Assembly (NCBI RefSeq): GCF_003326675.1
Contig: NZ_JPWF01000005.1
Span: 186,001 to 250,000 of the forward strand
Length of the DNA stretch: 64,000 bases
Direction of reading: 5' to 3'
Source of the DNA: Thalassospira profundimaris
Lineage (GTDB): Bacteria > Pseudomonadota > Alphaproteobacteria > Rhodospirillales > Thalassospiraceae
The notes below the pieces were generated by a model. It searched no databases. It was given only the letters and a program-made list of their open reading frames with translations, and was not told where the DNA came from. Positions 37,699 to 47,333 of this stretch are shown here, piece after piece (positions within the stretch are counted from its first letter, which is position 1; each line of letters begins with the position of its first letter). The position numbers were made by a program, and so were the translations under genes.

Positions 37699-38202
37699 AT
37701 GGCAACCCACGAGGTTACTTTCCTTACCGATCCATACACCTGGACTACGCTTTCTTTCGTCCTCGTCGCCGGTTTCGGCGGTTTCAAGGCCGTTAAGGGT
37801 ATCTCTGCCGCACTTGATAAACGTGCACAGAAAATCTCTGACGAGCTGGACGAAGCTCAGCGTCTTCGCGAAGAAGCTCAGGAGCTTCTGGCCAATTATC
37901 AGGCCAAACAGCGTGAAGCCCTGAAGGAAGCTGACGAGATCCGCGCACATGCGAAGGCAGAAGCCGATCGTATGCTGGAAAGCGCCCAGGCTGAGCTGAA
38001 AGCGGCACTCAAACGCCGTGAACAGCAGGCTCTGGAACGTATCTCCAACCTGGAAAGCCAGGCTGTTGCTGAAGTTCGTGCGCATGTCGCCGAAATCGCA
38101 GCAAAGGCAACCACCGCCCTTGTTACTGACAAGGTTTCTGGTGCCAAGGCAGACGAGTTGGTGAACGGCGCGATCGCGGAAATCAAAGGTCGCCTGAACT
38201 AA
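37699..38202 (+). CDS. atpF: F0 ATP synthase subunit b
   Basis: A 167-residue stalk protein with a single N-terminal membrane segment (TTLSFVLVAGFGGFKAV) and the family motif KRAQKISDELDEAQRLREEAQELLANYQ-like pattern in its coiled coil. The C-terminal part contacts the delta subunit of F1. It is the last gene of the operon before a strong terminator; the F1 genes lie elsewhere, as is usual in this class. Confidence 0.95.
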   Translation: MATHEVTFLTDPYTWTTLSFVLVAGFGGFKAVKGISAALDKRAQKISDELDEAQRLREEAQELLANYQAKQREALKEADEIRAHAKAEADRMLESAQAELKAALKRREQQALERISNLESQAVAEVRAHVAEIAAKATTALVTDKVSGAKADELVNGAIAEIKGRLN

Positions 38203-38224
38203 GATTTTCCGGTTTCGGAAATTG

Positions 38225-38256
38225 AAAACCCCGCAAGCATCGCTTGCGGGGTTTTT
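38225..38256. terminator. Bidirectional terminator after the F0 operon
   Basis: AAAACCCCGCAAGC-ATC-GCTTGCGGGGTTTTT is a perfect 10-bp GC stem with A and T flanks, 22 bases after atpF. It can also stop the convergent gene ending at 38327. Confidence 0.95.
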
Positions 38257-38326
38257 GTTTGTTCGGTTTATAGGGCCGGCAAGCGAGAAACCCTGATCAC
38301 GCTGGATCCTTCGCGCCCATTATTCC

Positions 38327-39289
38327 CTATTTCCCGAACCTGTCCCGATCATGGGGTCGATCGAAATCAAGCACCGGCCCAACCGGAACCACGCCAGACG
38401 GGTTCACCGACGGATGGCTTTGGTAATAGTGCTTTTTGATATGATCGAAAAACACCGTCTCCTTGACGCCGGGATGCTGATAAAGCGCCTTGGTATAGTT
38501 CCACAGGTTCGGATATTCGTGGATCATCTTGCGATTGCATTTGAAATGTCCGTGATAGACCGCATCAAAACGCAACAGGGTCGGGAATAGCCGCCAGTCG
38601 GCCTCTGTTAGTGTATCACCTACAAGGTAGGGTTGGGTGACCAACCGATTATCAAGCCAGTCCAGCGTGTCAAAAAGGGTCGTGACGGCCTCTTCATAGG
38701 CGGACTGGCTGGTTGCGAAGCCGGATTTGTAAACGCCGTTATTCACATCGTGATAAACGCGTTCATTGACCGCATCGATTTCAGCACGCAGATGTTCGGG
38801 ATAATAATTGCCTTCCTTTGCGCCAAGACCGTCAAAGGCGGCGTTTAACATCCTGATGATGTCAGAGGATTCGTTACTGACGATCTGATTGGTTTTCTTG
38901 TCCCACAGGATCGGAACCGTCACGCGTCCGGTATAATCCGGTTTGGCCGCAGAATAGACCTGATGAAGGAATTCGCGTCCGCCTAGATCGTCGATCAGGC
39001 CATCCTCGTTTGAGAACTTCCAGCCGAAATCCCCCATATGCCAATGTACGACCGATACCGAAATCATGTCTTCCAGGCCCTTAAGCGCCCGGAAAATCAG
39101 GGTGCGATGTGCCCAGGGGCAGGCATATGAAACATAAAGATGATAGCGCCCTGTCTCTGCCGGGAACGGGGCTGCGGGACCGGTTGAAAGCCAATTACGA
39201 AACACGGAATCCTGGCGTTTGAATTTTCCGTTCTGGTTTTTTGCAAGCAGGGCTTCTGTTTGCCATTCGCCATTTACCAACTGGCCCAT
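38327..39289 (-). CDS. yqjG: Glutathionyl-hydroquinone reductase (YqjG/ECM4-type GST)
   Basis: The 320-residue protein belongs to the xi/omega-like glutathione transferases that reduce glutathionyl-hydroquinones. The catalytic cysteine lies in YACPWAHRTLIFRALKGLED; HWHMGDFGWKF, PILWDKKTNQIVSNESSDIIRMLN and the C-terminal helical domain with TEADWRLFPTLLRFDAVYHGHFKCN are hallmarks. It is divergent from the LysR gene, which may control it. Confidence 0.92.
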   Translation of the reverse strand: MGQLVNGEWQTEALLAKNQNGKFKRQDSVFRNWLSTGPAAPFPAETGRYHLYVSYACPWAHRTLIFRALKGLEDMISVSVVHWHMGDFGWKFSNEDGLIDDLGGREFLHQVYSAAKPDYTGRVTVPILWDKKTNQIVSNESSDIIRMLNAAFDGLGAKEGNYYPEHLRAEIDAVNERVYHDVNNGVYKSGFATSQSAYEEAVTTLFDTLDWLDNRLVTQPYLVGDTLTEADWRLFPTLLRFDAVYHGHFKCNRKMIHEYPNLWNYTKALYQHPGVKETVFFDHIKKHYYQSHPSVNPSGVVPVGPVLDFDRPHDRDRFGK

Positions 39290-39464
39290 TTCATCCTCCG
39301 ACTTTGGGTTCGGCTGATCCTGTACGGGCAGGTTTCAGGGAACCGTAAATATTGCTGTTTCGCCCATTGTTGCCATTTCCGCGTTGAAGACAATCCGGTC
39401 TTATGAGATTTATTTGTTTCCCCATTCGCAACAGTCGGGTTGCGCCGCGGTCAGGAGAAGTGTG

Positions 39465-40430
39465 ATGTTGATCGGTAATCTGGACGGGATGACGGTGTTC
39501 GCCCGCGTGGTTGAAGAAGCCAGTTTTTCTGGCGCTGCGCGCAAGCTTGGTATGTCGAAATCCGCTGTCAGCAAGCATGTCACCAAGCTGGAAGACAGTC
39601 TGGGTATCCGGTTGTTGAACCGTACGACCCGTCGTCTCAGCCTGACCGATGCCGGTTCAACCTTCTATCAGCACTGTGCACGGGTGGTAGAGGAAATCGA
39701 AACAGCGGAACATGCCCTGACCGATTTGCGCGGAACACCGCGCGGGACCTTGCGTATTTCGGCACCATTGACGTTCGGCCAGATGTATTTGCCGCAACTG
39801 GTGACGGAATTCATGGAAATGTATCCGGGCCTGCATGTGGATATCCATCTGGCCGATCATATGGTCGATCTGGTGGCCGAAGGGTTCGATATGGCGATCC
39901 GTATTACCCGGCTTAAGGATTCCAGCATGATCGCGCGCAAGCTTGCCGATTTTACCGGGCATGTTGTAGCCGCCCCTTCCTATCTCGAAAAGCATGGCGA
40001 ACCACAAACGCCTCAGGAACTGGCCGATCACAAGACGCTTGCATATACCAACGTTTCCAGTCCGAATATCTGGGATTTCGAAGGGCCGGAAGGCCCGGTG
40101 ACGGTGCGGGTCAATCCGGTCATGTCGTGCAATAACGGTGAATTCACATCGATTGCCGCCATTCGTGGACTTGGTATTGCCCGCGAACCGGAATTCATTG
40201 TTGCCGAGGCGTTAAGCGAAGGCAGACTTGTCCGCATCCTTAAGGATTATGATCCGCTGAATAATGGCGGAATTTACGCGGTCTATCCGGAACGTCGTCA
40301 CCTGCCCAGCAAGGTCCGTGTCTTTATCGATTTTCTGGCCGAAAAGTTCCGGGGCGGGTTGTGCAACTTCCACGAAGCAGCTTGCAAGGAATACCGCGAA
40401 GGTTTGGGCAGGCAGCGCCCCGCACCTTAA
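39465..40430 (+). CDS. LysR-family transcriptional regulator
   Basis: I start at ATG 39465, after AGGAGAAG; the frame is open from 39384 but those codons are upstream leader. The 321-residue protein has the N-terminal helix-turn-helix GAARKLGMSKSAVSKHVTKLEDSLGIRLLNRTTR and a C-terminal ligand domain (APLTFGQMYLPQLVTEFMEMYPGLHVDIHLADHMVDLVAEGFDMAIR) of the CrgA/DsdC-like group. Divergent orientation to the glutathionyl-hydroquinone reductase suggests that gene as a target. The effector is unknown. Confidence 0.93.
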   Translation: MLIGNLDGMTVFARVVEEASFSGAARKLGMSKSAVSKHVTKLEDSLGIRLLNRTTRRLSLTDAGSTFYQHCARVVEEIETAEHALTDLRGTPRGTLRISAPLTFGQMYLPQLVTEFMEMYPGLHVDIHLADHMVDLVAEGFDMAIRITRLKDSSMIARKLADFTGHVVAAPSYLEKHGEPQTPQELADHKTLAYTNVSSPNIWDFEGPEGPVTVRVNPVMSCNNGEFTSIAAIRGLGIAREPEFIVAEALSEGRLVRILKDYDPLNNGGIYAVYPERRHLPSKVRVFIDFLAEKFRGGLCNFHEAACKEYREGLGRQRPAP

Positions 40431-40442
40431 GGACATCTTGCA

Positions 40443-42518
40443 TCACTTGCTTTCGACCCGCCATCCCAACAGGCAAATTGCACCGATCAAAAGGGCGATG
40501 ATCGGCAAAGGCAGCAGGTTGGTGATCCCGCCAATAACGGTTTTATAGCTGTCGGTCTCAATAAAGCCGGCCCAGTTATTGCCATGCCATCCCCGTTCGG
40601 TCGGGATATGCCGGAATTCCGGTAATCCGTCTTCGATCCGACCGATATAACCGCCATTGGCGGATACCAGCGCATCCAGAAGTTCGGGCGTTGAATTGGT
40701 GTTCTGCGTTTCCGGGGTCAGGACGTCGCGATCAACATGAAGGGCCGTTTGCTGTCGACGGTTCTGATCACGCACGCTGACCCGGATCAGGCCGCGCTCG
40801 GCAATCGGCACATTTGCCTGCCATGACTGATCGGGAAGCTGTTCAAACCGGGCATTGATCTGATCGCCGGTTTCCGGGTTGATGACGCTGGCGGCTTCGG
40901 GGGCGGCCCCGATTTTCCGCCAGTTCAAAACAAGGCTTTGTCCATCAGCACTTCGAGTTGTCGTCACCGTGTTTTCATCAAGGGCCGGTTCCTTCATCAG
41001 CCAATGTGACAGACGGCGCAAAAGTTCGGCCACCGGCCCGCCACCATCATGGCCGCGTTGCCAAAGCCACATCTGATCGGAACTCAGCATCGCGACCCGG
41101 CCTTCTTCAACCCGTTGCAAGGTCAGCAACGGCATTTCATCGACCCCGGTTAACAAGGTCATGGCATCGGGATCGGAAACACGTGTTTCAATCTGACGAT
41201 ACCAGCGGCCCCATTTGGGGGGCGTACTGGGCGATCCGGCCATAGCGGCGGTAACGGGATGCAGGCGGCCTGCGGCATTTACCCGCGGAACAAAGGGTTG
41301 CTCGACAATGCGGCCGGTCACCTCGGCGGGCATCAGTTTATCAAGCGCGGTACTGGCCAAGCCATCCGGGCCGATATATTCGGGCCCGGCAACCACAAGG
41401 GCAGCGCCCCCCCAACGGACGTAATCGACAACCTTTTCAAGATAGTGGGGCGGCAAAACGCCCCGCATCTGATAGCGGTCAAAAATAATCAGATCAAACT
41501 GACGCAGGCGCACCTCGAACAGATCGCGGATCGGGAACGGGATCAGGGCCAGTTCATTGATCGGGGTATCATCGCCCTTTTCCGGTGGACGCAAAATGGT
41601 GAAATGCACCAGATCGACACCGGGATCAGCGCGCAACAAATTACGCCATGCACGTTCACCCGGATGGGGTTCACCCGATAAAAGCAATACCCGCAAGCGA
41701 TCACGCACCCCCGTGGTTTCAAGGATCAGCCGGTTATTGGTTTTATCGGTTTCTTCGGGCGTATCATCCATGCGCAATTCCGCCAGAACCGAACCGGCAT
41801 GGGGGACCGGAATGCTGACCCGGCTTTGCTCATTGGCGGGCAGCAGGATTTGTTCTTCGGTGCCGTCTTCAAGAAGCATACGAACCGGAATGATGGTGCC
41901 CGGTGGCAGGTCATGATCAACGGCCTCAATCATGAAATCGGCTTTTTTGCCGACAATGCCGTAATCGGCACTTTGACGAATGACAAGCCGACGGTCCCGT
42001 TCATCACGTGCCCCGCTGATCAGAACATGCAGGGGGGCACCAAGATCAAGGCGGGTCGGAACGTCGTGCACCTGTCCATCGGTGATCATCATCACTCCGC
42101 CCAGACGTTCGCGCGGAATGCCCCCCAAAAGCCGGTCAAGTACGGCAAACATCCGGGTGTCGGCTTCGCCTGCGACATCTTCAAACCGCAACTCGACCGA
42201 CGGGTCATCGGCAAAGCGTTCTTTCAGGTCGGTAATGGCGGCGTCGGTTTGCTCGGTTCGGTTGGCGATACGCTGACTGCCAGACCGGTCGACCAGCACC
42301 AGAATGATATCGCTTAGTTTCTCACTTTCGCGGTCGGTGAATTGCGGGGCCAGAAGGGCCAGAAGCACGAGCACCATTACAACGCCGCGCCAGACCGTGC
42401 CGCGCAGGCGAAACAGGGTAAACAAAACGATTGCGGCAAGACACAGAACCGCAAGCCCCTGAAGCAGGGTGATATCAAGCAACGGCGCGATTTGAAAGTT
42501 TTGCCACCCTTGTTTCAT
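40443..42518 (-). CDS. Membrane protein with VWA-like/glutamine amidotransferase-like domain
   Basis: This 691-residue protein has two N-terminal membrane segments (LLQGLAVLCLAAIVLFTLF and VVMVLVLLALLAPQF), a large periplasmic body and one C-terminal helix (LLPLPIIALLIGAICLLGW). Just after the second helix IILVLVDRSGSQ carries the DxSxS MIDAS motif of von Willebrand A domains, with MMITDGQVHD later. A GATase1-like segment (FDLIIFDRYQMRGVLPPHYLEKVVDYVRWGGAALVVAGPEY) occupies the middle. It overlaps the upstream gene by four bases and is the last gene of the MoxR operon. Confidence 0.85.
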   Translation of the reverse strand: MKQGWQNFQIAPLLDITLLQGLAVLCLAAIVLFTLFRLRGTVWRGVVMVLVLLALLAPQFTDRESEKLSDIILVLVDRSGSQRIANRTEQTDAAITDLKERFADDPSVELRFEDVAGEADTRMFAVLDRLLGGIPRERLGGVMMITDGQVHDVPTRLDLGAPLHVLISGARDERDRRLVIRQSADYGIVGKKADFMIEAVDHDLPPGTIIPVRMLLEDGTEEQILLPANEQSRVSIPVPHAGSVLAELRMDDTPEETDKTNNRLILETTGVRDRLRVLLLSGEPHPGERAWRNLLRADPGVDLVHFTILRPPEKGDDTPINELALIPFPIRDLFEVRLRQFDLIIFDRYQMRGVLPPHYLEKVVDYVRWGGAALVVAGPEYIGPDGLASTALDKLMPAEVTGRIVEQPFVPRVNAAGRLHPVTAAMAGSPSTPPKWGRWYRQIETRVSDPDAMTLLTGVDEMPLLTLQRVEEGRVAMLSSDQMWLWQRGHDGGGPVAELLRRLSHWLMKEPALDENTVTTTRSADGQSLVLNWRKIGAAPEAASVINPETGDQINARFEQLPDQSWQANVPIAERGLIRVSVRDQNRRQQTALHVDRDVLTPETQNTNSTPELLDALVSANGGYIGRIEDGLPEFRHIPTERGWHGNNWAGFIETDSYKTVIGGITNLLPLPIIALLIGAICLLGWRVESK

Positions 42519-45229
42519 CGGCCCAGCCTTTCAAGAATGGCGGGCAGGTGAACCTGATCGCCCTTGTAACTTCCGGTCAGGGCATACATCACCAGATTGA
42601 TGCCAAACCGGACGGCCATTTCGCGCTGACGCGGGGCAATGTCTTCGGTACGGATTTCGTCACGACCTTCGGGGATCATCCAGGCCGATGCCCAGTCATT
42701 GCCGCCAAACAAAACCGATGCCACCCCGTCAAGGCGCTGATTGGGGCGGGCATCAAGCCAAAGCGGGGCCGAAAACCGTCCATAGGCATGATCAAGCAAA
42801 TAGAAACTGCGAAACAGGATATGGTCGCCCGGTGCCCGATCAAGAAGCGGCACTTCAAGCCCGGCCAGCAATCGCCTTAGACGGGCGGGTTGGACTTCGC
42901 GATCCCGACTATCGATCAGGATCATGCCCCCGTTGTTAAGGTAACTGTTCAGGCGTTCGCGCGCCCGTTCGGAAAACGGTTCCTGCCCATCCACCAGTGG
43001 CCAATAGATCAGCGGATAGAAACTAAGCTCGTCGGTTTCCGGATCAATTCCGTCAACAGTGTTGAGGTCCGCAGCACTGCGCCGACGCAGATATTCAGTC
43101 AAACCGGTCATTCCAGCCTGACTAAGCCGGTCAACCGGGGGAACGCCGGTCTTAAGGTAGGCAAGACGCGGTTGCAGGGCAGCTTCCTGGATCGTGGATG
43201 CACGGGCGTTATTCGGGGACACGGCCAATAGTCCGGCCGCAATTCCGCCAACCCCAATCAGTAAAAGGAACGAGCCAAATGCATTGCTCCTCCGGTTCCG
43301 GCGCAAGGTCAGGTGATGAAGGGCAAGCAAAATCAGTGCATCGAACAGCAACAGCAACAAGGCCCCCAGAAGACACAAGGCGGCCAGGTCGACCTGATTG
43401 CGATCGGTAATTTTTCGGGTGCTGACACCTGATGGCCAAGTCACGGTATTGGCAACATTTGTCAGGGAAGGGCCAAGATTAAGCGCAACCGCCTGTCCGT
43501 TCTCGCCGTAAATGCCCGGCGGATGACGCGGGCTTGGGACAGGAAGAGGCGCACGGACCGGCAGGATAAGTGCATCGGGCTGATGGGTTTGTCCAAACCC
43601 GTCCATGATGGCCTGTGGGGGCAGGCTGGTGCTGAGTTCGGCGTCGTTGCGGTTGCTTGGGCTGGCAAGTGGCAGAATTTTTTGCCACAGCTCGACAAAC
43701 AGCCCTGACATCGGAAGGTTCGACCAGTCCGCCCACGGCGTAACATGGAACAGGACCACACGCCCGGAATTGCGCGGGGCACTGGTGATCAGGGGCGTGC
43801 CATCGGTAAGTCGCGCCCAAGTCTTGCCAAGGATGTCAGGGTCCGGTTCGGCAAGGAGCTGTCGGTTAACCGTGATGTCATTTGGAACAGGGATACCGTA
43901 AAACGGGCTGTTATCGGGGAAATCAAGCAGGCGCTTGGGCTTTTCCCATGACATGGAACCGCCAAAATCCCGATTGCCCAGACGCAGTGTCACCGGCAGG
44001 AATTCATTTCCGATCTCGGTCGAACTATCCCCGGCAAAGCGGACCAGCATTCCGCCATCATTGACCCAGCGTTCAAGGGCGTCAAACTGGCTGCCAAGTC
44101 CCGAAATCGGTCCGGTAGCGACCAGAATGTCGACCTTCTTTTCCAGAAGTTTGCCAAGGGGTTCATAGGTTACTTCGGCATAGGGCGATAATGCGCGATC
44201 AAGGAAGAAATACTGATCGGACAGCACACCGGGGCTGTCCCCGGAACTGACAATTACACCAACCCGGCGTTGCTGCCATCGGGCGCCGGTCTGAAACATG
44301 GTTGCGGCACTTTCGACACCCTCAATGCCCACGGACTGGATGGCATTGGCGATATCACTTGGCAAAAAGATCGTGGTTTCGCTTTGATCGGAGTTGGCGG
44401 CAAGTTCGGCATTGTGGCGTAACAGAACAGTACCCCGTTCGCCGCGCGCCAACAGATTGATCACACGCGGGTTGTCATTGCGGTCATGGGCAATGGTCGC
44501 AACCATCCCTGTGCGTGTACGGGTAAGGGACGTGATGGCCAGCCTGTCCGATCTTGTCGGTGACAGGACCGTTATCGGCGCAATATCTTGCAATTCATGC
44601 GCAAGGCTTGCCTTGCCGGGACCATCCATATCGCCGGTCAGCCAAATGATGCTGCCGATGGCATTGTTCATTTCCGGCTTTTCGGCAATCAGATCAGAAA
44701 GGGCTGTGTAATCGGCATTCCAGGGACGCGGATGCAGGCGATCTATCAGATTGACGGTATCTTGCGAAGATACCGGGCCGACAATTTCGGGCAGTTTCCA
44801 GGTTGATGCACCGGCGGCTTCCGGTGCTGTTTGCGCAAGATAAACAGTTTGCAGATCAAAGCGCGCCTGATTGGCGATCTGTTGCAGGGCTGTGCGATAT
44901 TGGGTCCAGTTGGCGGCACTTTCCCAGCCGTTATCGGCAATGATCAGAACAGCCCCGTCATTCTGGGCAAAATCATTGCGGTTCATCACCGGGCGGGCGG
45001 CTGCAATGATCAGCAGCGTCAGGATCAGACACCGCAAGATGGTCTGCCAGATCGGGGCGCGTTGAATGTCGCGGCGCTGACTTTTAAGACCACGCAGCAG
45101 CCGGGCAGCCGGGAAAATCACATTTTTCGGGGACCGCGGGGCTGAACGTATCAAAAGCCAGACAATTGGCAGAACCATCAGGCCAGCCAGCATCGCAGGA
45201 TAGAGGAATGTGATGGCCGACAGGCTCAT
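42515..45229 (-). CDS. BatA-type N-terminal / DUF4159 membrane protein
   Basis: A 904-residue protein that opens with the aerotolerance-regulator (BatA) type pair of membrane helices (FLYPAMLAGLMVLPIVWLLI and TILRCLILTLLIIAAARPVM). A VWA-like domain follows, but its MIDAS-equivalent region (VLIIADNGWESAANW) lacks the DxSxS motif. Two further helices near residue 640-700 precede a C-terminal DUF4159 domain (LSFYPLIYWPLVDGQEPFSERARERLNSYLNNGGMILIDSR). Such proteins accompany MoxR and DUF58 genes and are thought to be periplasmic chaperone-like or surface complexes. It overlaps both neighbours by four bases. Confidence 0.87.
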   Translation of the reverse strand: MSLSAITFLYPAMLAGLMVLPIVWLLIRSAPRSPKNVIFPAARLLRGLKSQRRDIQRAPIWQTILRCLILTLLIIAAARPVMNRNDFAQNDGAVLIIADNGWESAANWTQYRTALQQIANQARFDLQTVYLAQTAPEAAGASTWKLPEIVGPVSSQDTVNLIDRLHPRPWNADYTALSDLIAEKPEMNNAIGSIIWLTGDMDGPGKASLAHELQDIAPITVLSPTRSDRLAITSLTRTRTGMVATIAHDRNDNPRVINLLARGERGTVLLRHNAELAANSDQSETTIFLPSDIANAIQSVGIEGVESAATMFQTGARWQQRRVGVIVSSGDSPGVLSDQYFFLDRALSPYAEVTYEPLGKLLEKKVDILVATGPISGLGSQFDALERWVNDGGMLVRFAGDSSTEIGNEFLPVTLRLGNRDFGGSMSWEKPKRLLDFPDNSPFYGIPVPNDITVNRQLLAEPDPDILGKTWARLTDGTPLITSAPRNSGRVVLFHVTPWADWSNLPMSGLFVELWQKILPLASPSNRNDAELSTSLPPQAIMDGFGQTHQPDALILPVRAPLPVPSPRHPPGIYGENGQAVALNLGPSLTNVANTVTWPSGVSTRKITDRNQVDLAALCLLGALLLLLFDALILLALHHLTLRRNRRSNAFGSFLLLIGVGGIAAGLLAVSPNNARASTIQEAALQPRLAYLKTGVPPVDRLSQAGMTGLTEYLRRRSAADLNTVDGIDPETDELSFYPLIYWPLVDGQEPFSERARERLNSYLNNGGMILIDSRDREVQPARLRRLLAGLEVPLLDRAPGDHILFRSFYLLDHAYGRFSAPLWLDARPNQRLDGVASVLFGGNDWASAWMIPEGRDEIRTEDIAPRQREMAVRFGINLVMYALTGSYKGDQVHLPAILERLGR

Positions 45230-46179
45230 GACATCTCCTGCTGGTTATTGCGGTGCAGGGTCGGGCGTCCACGCCCGTTGGAGCCACTTTGATTTTGCCG
45301 TTCGCTAAGATGCTGATACAGCGCCAGCAATGTCGGGCTGGCACTATCCGATGTGACATGCCGGTCATAAAGCCAGTCATTGTGACGGGCAGCATCGCGT
45401 ACCGCTGCCCGCCAGACACGTGCACGTTGTTTGAAACCGTCTGCCACATCTTCAAATTTTTCGCTGCGATAGATCATCTGATCATCGGTATCAAACAGAT
45501 TGACGCGCCCCCGAAATGGCGGGGAAATCTCGGCGGGATCAAGGATTTGAACCAGTGCACCGTCATTCTGATATTGCCCAAGACGACGAACGATACTGCT
45601 GCTTTGCTCGGCCTGGTCGGAAAACTCCAGAAAATCGCCAAGCAACAGAACCGAATGTTTGCGCCCGGCATGAATACCGGCACCCTGTTGGGTGATGCTT
45701 TGCGGTGTTGCCAGCATGGCATGGGCCAGCTTTTCCAGATGTTCGGCTGATGTAATTCGCGTTCGTTCCCCATCAAACGTGCCAACTGTTTCGCCGTTAT
45801 TGATCAAAAGATCAGCAAGCGCGATGGAAATGATCAGGGTGCGTTCGGCCTTGGACGGAATGCTGTTATCCGAAGACCAGTACATGGAGGGCGAAAGAAC
45901 CGGCCAGATCCAGTAATTGTGGCTGGCCTGCCATTCGGTTTGACGGATAAAGGTATGGTCGCTGCGTGCTGATCTGCGCCAGTCGATCTGGTTGGTCGGA
46001 TCGCCGGGGACATAGGGGCGGAATTGCCAGAAATCACTTCCCGGGCCGACCTTGCGGTTGCCATGCAAACCACTGCGCAAGCTGATGGCCGTTCTGCGCG
46101 ACTCATCAATCAGCTGGGGCAGCCGGGCCGCAAGGGCGCGTGCTGCGGCAACATGATCATGCACGGCGGTGACGGCCAA
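45226..46179 (-). CDS. DUF58 domain protein
   Basis: A 317-residue cytoplasmic protein of the DUF58 family, found next to MoxR ATPases. The signature is KVGPGSDFWQFRPYVPGDPTNQIDWRRSARSD near residues 43-75. The later part is VWA-like (LLLGDFLEFSDQAEQSSSIVRRL). The start is TTG 46179, immediately after the moxR stop TAA, with GGAGAAA inside the end of moxR. It is translationally coupled on both sides. Confidence 0.9.
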   Translation of the reverse strand: MAVTAVHDHVAAARALAARLPQLIDESRRTAISLRSGLHGNRKVGPGSDFWQFRPYVPGDPTNQIDWRRSARSDHTFIRQTEWQASHNYWIWPVLSPSMYWSSDNSIPSKAERTLIISIALADLLINNGETVGTFDGERTRITSAEHLEKLAHAMLATPQSITQQGAGIHAGRKHSVLLLGDFLEFSDQAEQSSSIVRRLGQYQNDGALVQILDPAEISPPFRGRVNLFDTDDQMIYRSEKFEDVADGFKQRARVWRAAVRDAARHNDWLYDRHVTSDSASPTLLALYQHLSERQNQSGSNGRGRPTLHRNNQQEMS

Positions 46180-47220
46180 TTATGATTTCTCCTGCAAGTG
46201 GGCAAGGGCATCGGTAATCAGGGCTTTGGCAGTGAAACCTTCGGCACGGGCACCATAAGTCAGGCCAAAACGATGCCGCAGGACAGGAACAGCCAGTTCT
46301 TCAATATCTTCGTAAGACGGGGCAAATCGCCCAAACAACATTGCCCGCGCCCGACATGCCAGCGAAAGTGCCTGTGCGGCACGGGTACCGGGGCCCCAGG
46401 CGACATTGTCGCGGATATCGTTCAGTGATGTGCTTTCAGGGCGACATTCGCGGCATAGGGCGATGATGGTATCAAGAACCCGATCCGGCATCGGCAGACG
46501 ACGGACAAAATCCTGTGCCTCGACCAGATCATCGGCCTGAAGAACCTGCCGCGGGCGGGTCGGATAGCGGCCGGTGGTTTCGGTGACGATCTTGCGTTCT
46601 TCCTCGGCACTTGGATATCCAAGACGCACTTCGAGAAGAAAACGGTCAAGCTGTGCTTCGGGCAGGGGATAGGTGCCTTCCTGTTCCAGCGGGTTCTGGG
46701 TTGCCAGAACGTGGAACGGTTCGGGTAGTTTGTGACTGTAACCGGCAACCGATACTTCGCGTTCCTGCATGGCCTGAAGCAGGGCAGACTGGGTGCGCGG
46801 GCTTGCACGGTTGATTTCATCGGCCAGAAGCAACTGACAGAATACCGGACCTTTGATGAATCGGAAGGCCCGTTTGCCATCAGCCCCCTCTTCAAGGACT
46901 TCGGAACCCAGAATATCGGCTGGCATCAGGTCGGGCGTGAACTGAACACGTTTGTCGAGCAGGCCCAATACCTTGCCCAATGTGTGGGCCAGCAGCGATT
47001 TGCCAAGGCCCGGCGCACCAACCATCAGAACATGGCCACCCGATAAAATACCGATAAGTGTTTGCTCTACAGCCTCATTCTGCCCAAATATAACAGACGA
47101 AACCATTTTGCGGGCTTCGGCCAATCGGGCGACGCACTCGTCCAAGCGCGCTGCGTCGCGTTCCAGACTGCTATCTTGGGAAAATCCCATTTCTTCGGGG
47201 AAACGTGGCGCGTTTGTCAT
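46180..47220 (-). CDS. MoxR-family AAA+ ATPase
   Basis: A 346-residue AAA+ ATPase, first gene of a four-gene coupled operon. Walker A is GAPGLGKSLLAHTLG, Walker B LLLADEINRASPRTQSALLQAMQE, and the sensor segment is VLATQNPLEQEGTYPLPEAQLDRFLL, all diagnostic of MoxR. MoxR proteins act as chaperones for VWA-domain partner proteins; here the partners are the three membrane or DUF58 products encoded next. Confidence 0.95.
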   Translation of the reverse strand: MTNAPRFPEEMGFSQDSSLERDAARLDECVARLAEARKMVSSVIFGQNEAVEQTLIGILSGGHVLMVGAPGLGKSLLAHTLGKVLGLLDKRVQFTPDLMPADILGSEVLEEGADGKRAFRFIKGPVFCQLLLADEINRASPRTQSALLQAMQEREVSVAGYSHKLPEPFHVLATQNPLEQEGTYPLPEAQLDRFLLEVRLGYPSAEEERKIVTETTGRYPTRPRQVLQADDLVEAQDFVRRLPMPDRVLDTIIALCRECRPESTSLNDIRDNVAWGPGTRAAQALSLACRARAMLFGRFAPSYEDIEELAVPVLRHRFGLTYGARAEGFTAKALITDALAHLQEKS

Positions 47221-47333
47221 GATGCGAAACTTTGCTTCCTTTGTTGCAGTTTGGATACTGGCAGTATGTTGAACGCAGGTGGTTTTGAATAAACCTTACG
47301 GGAAAACGTCTGGCTCGGGATCAACTTTACAGC

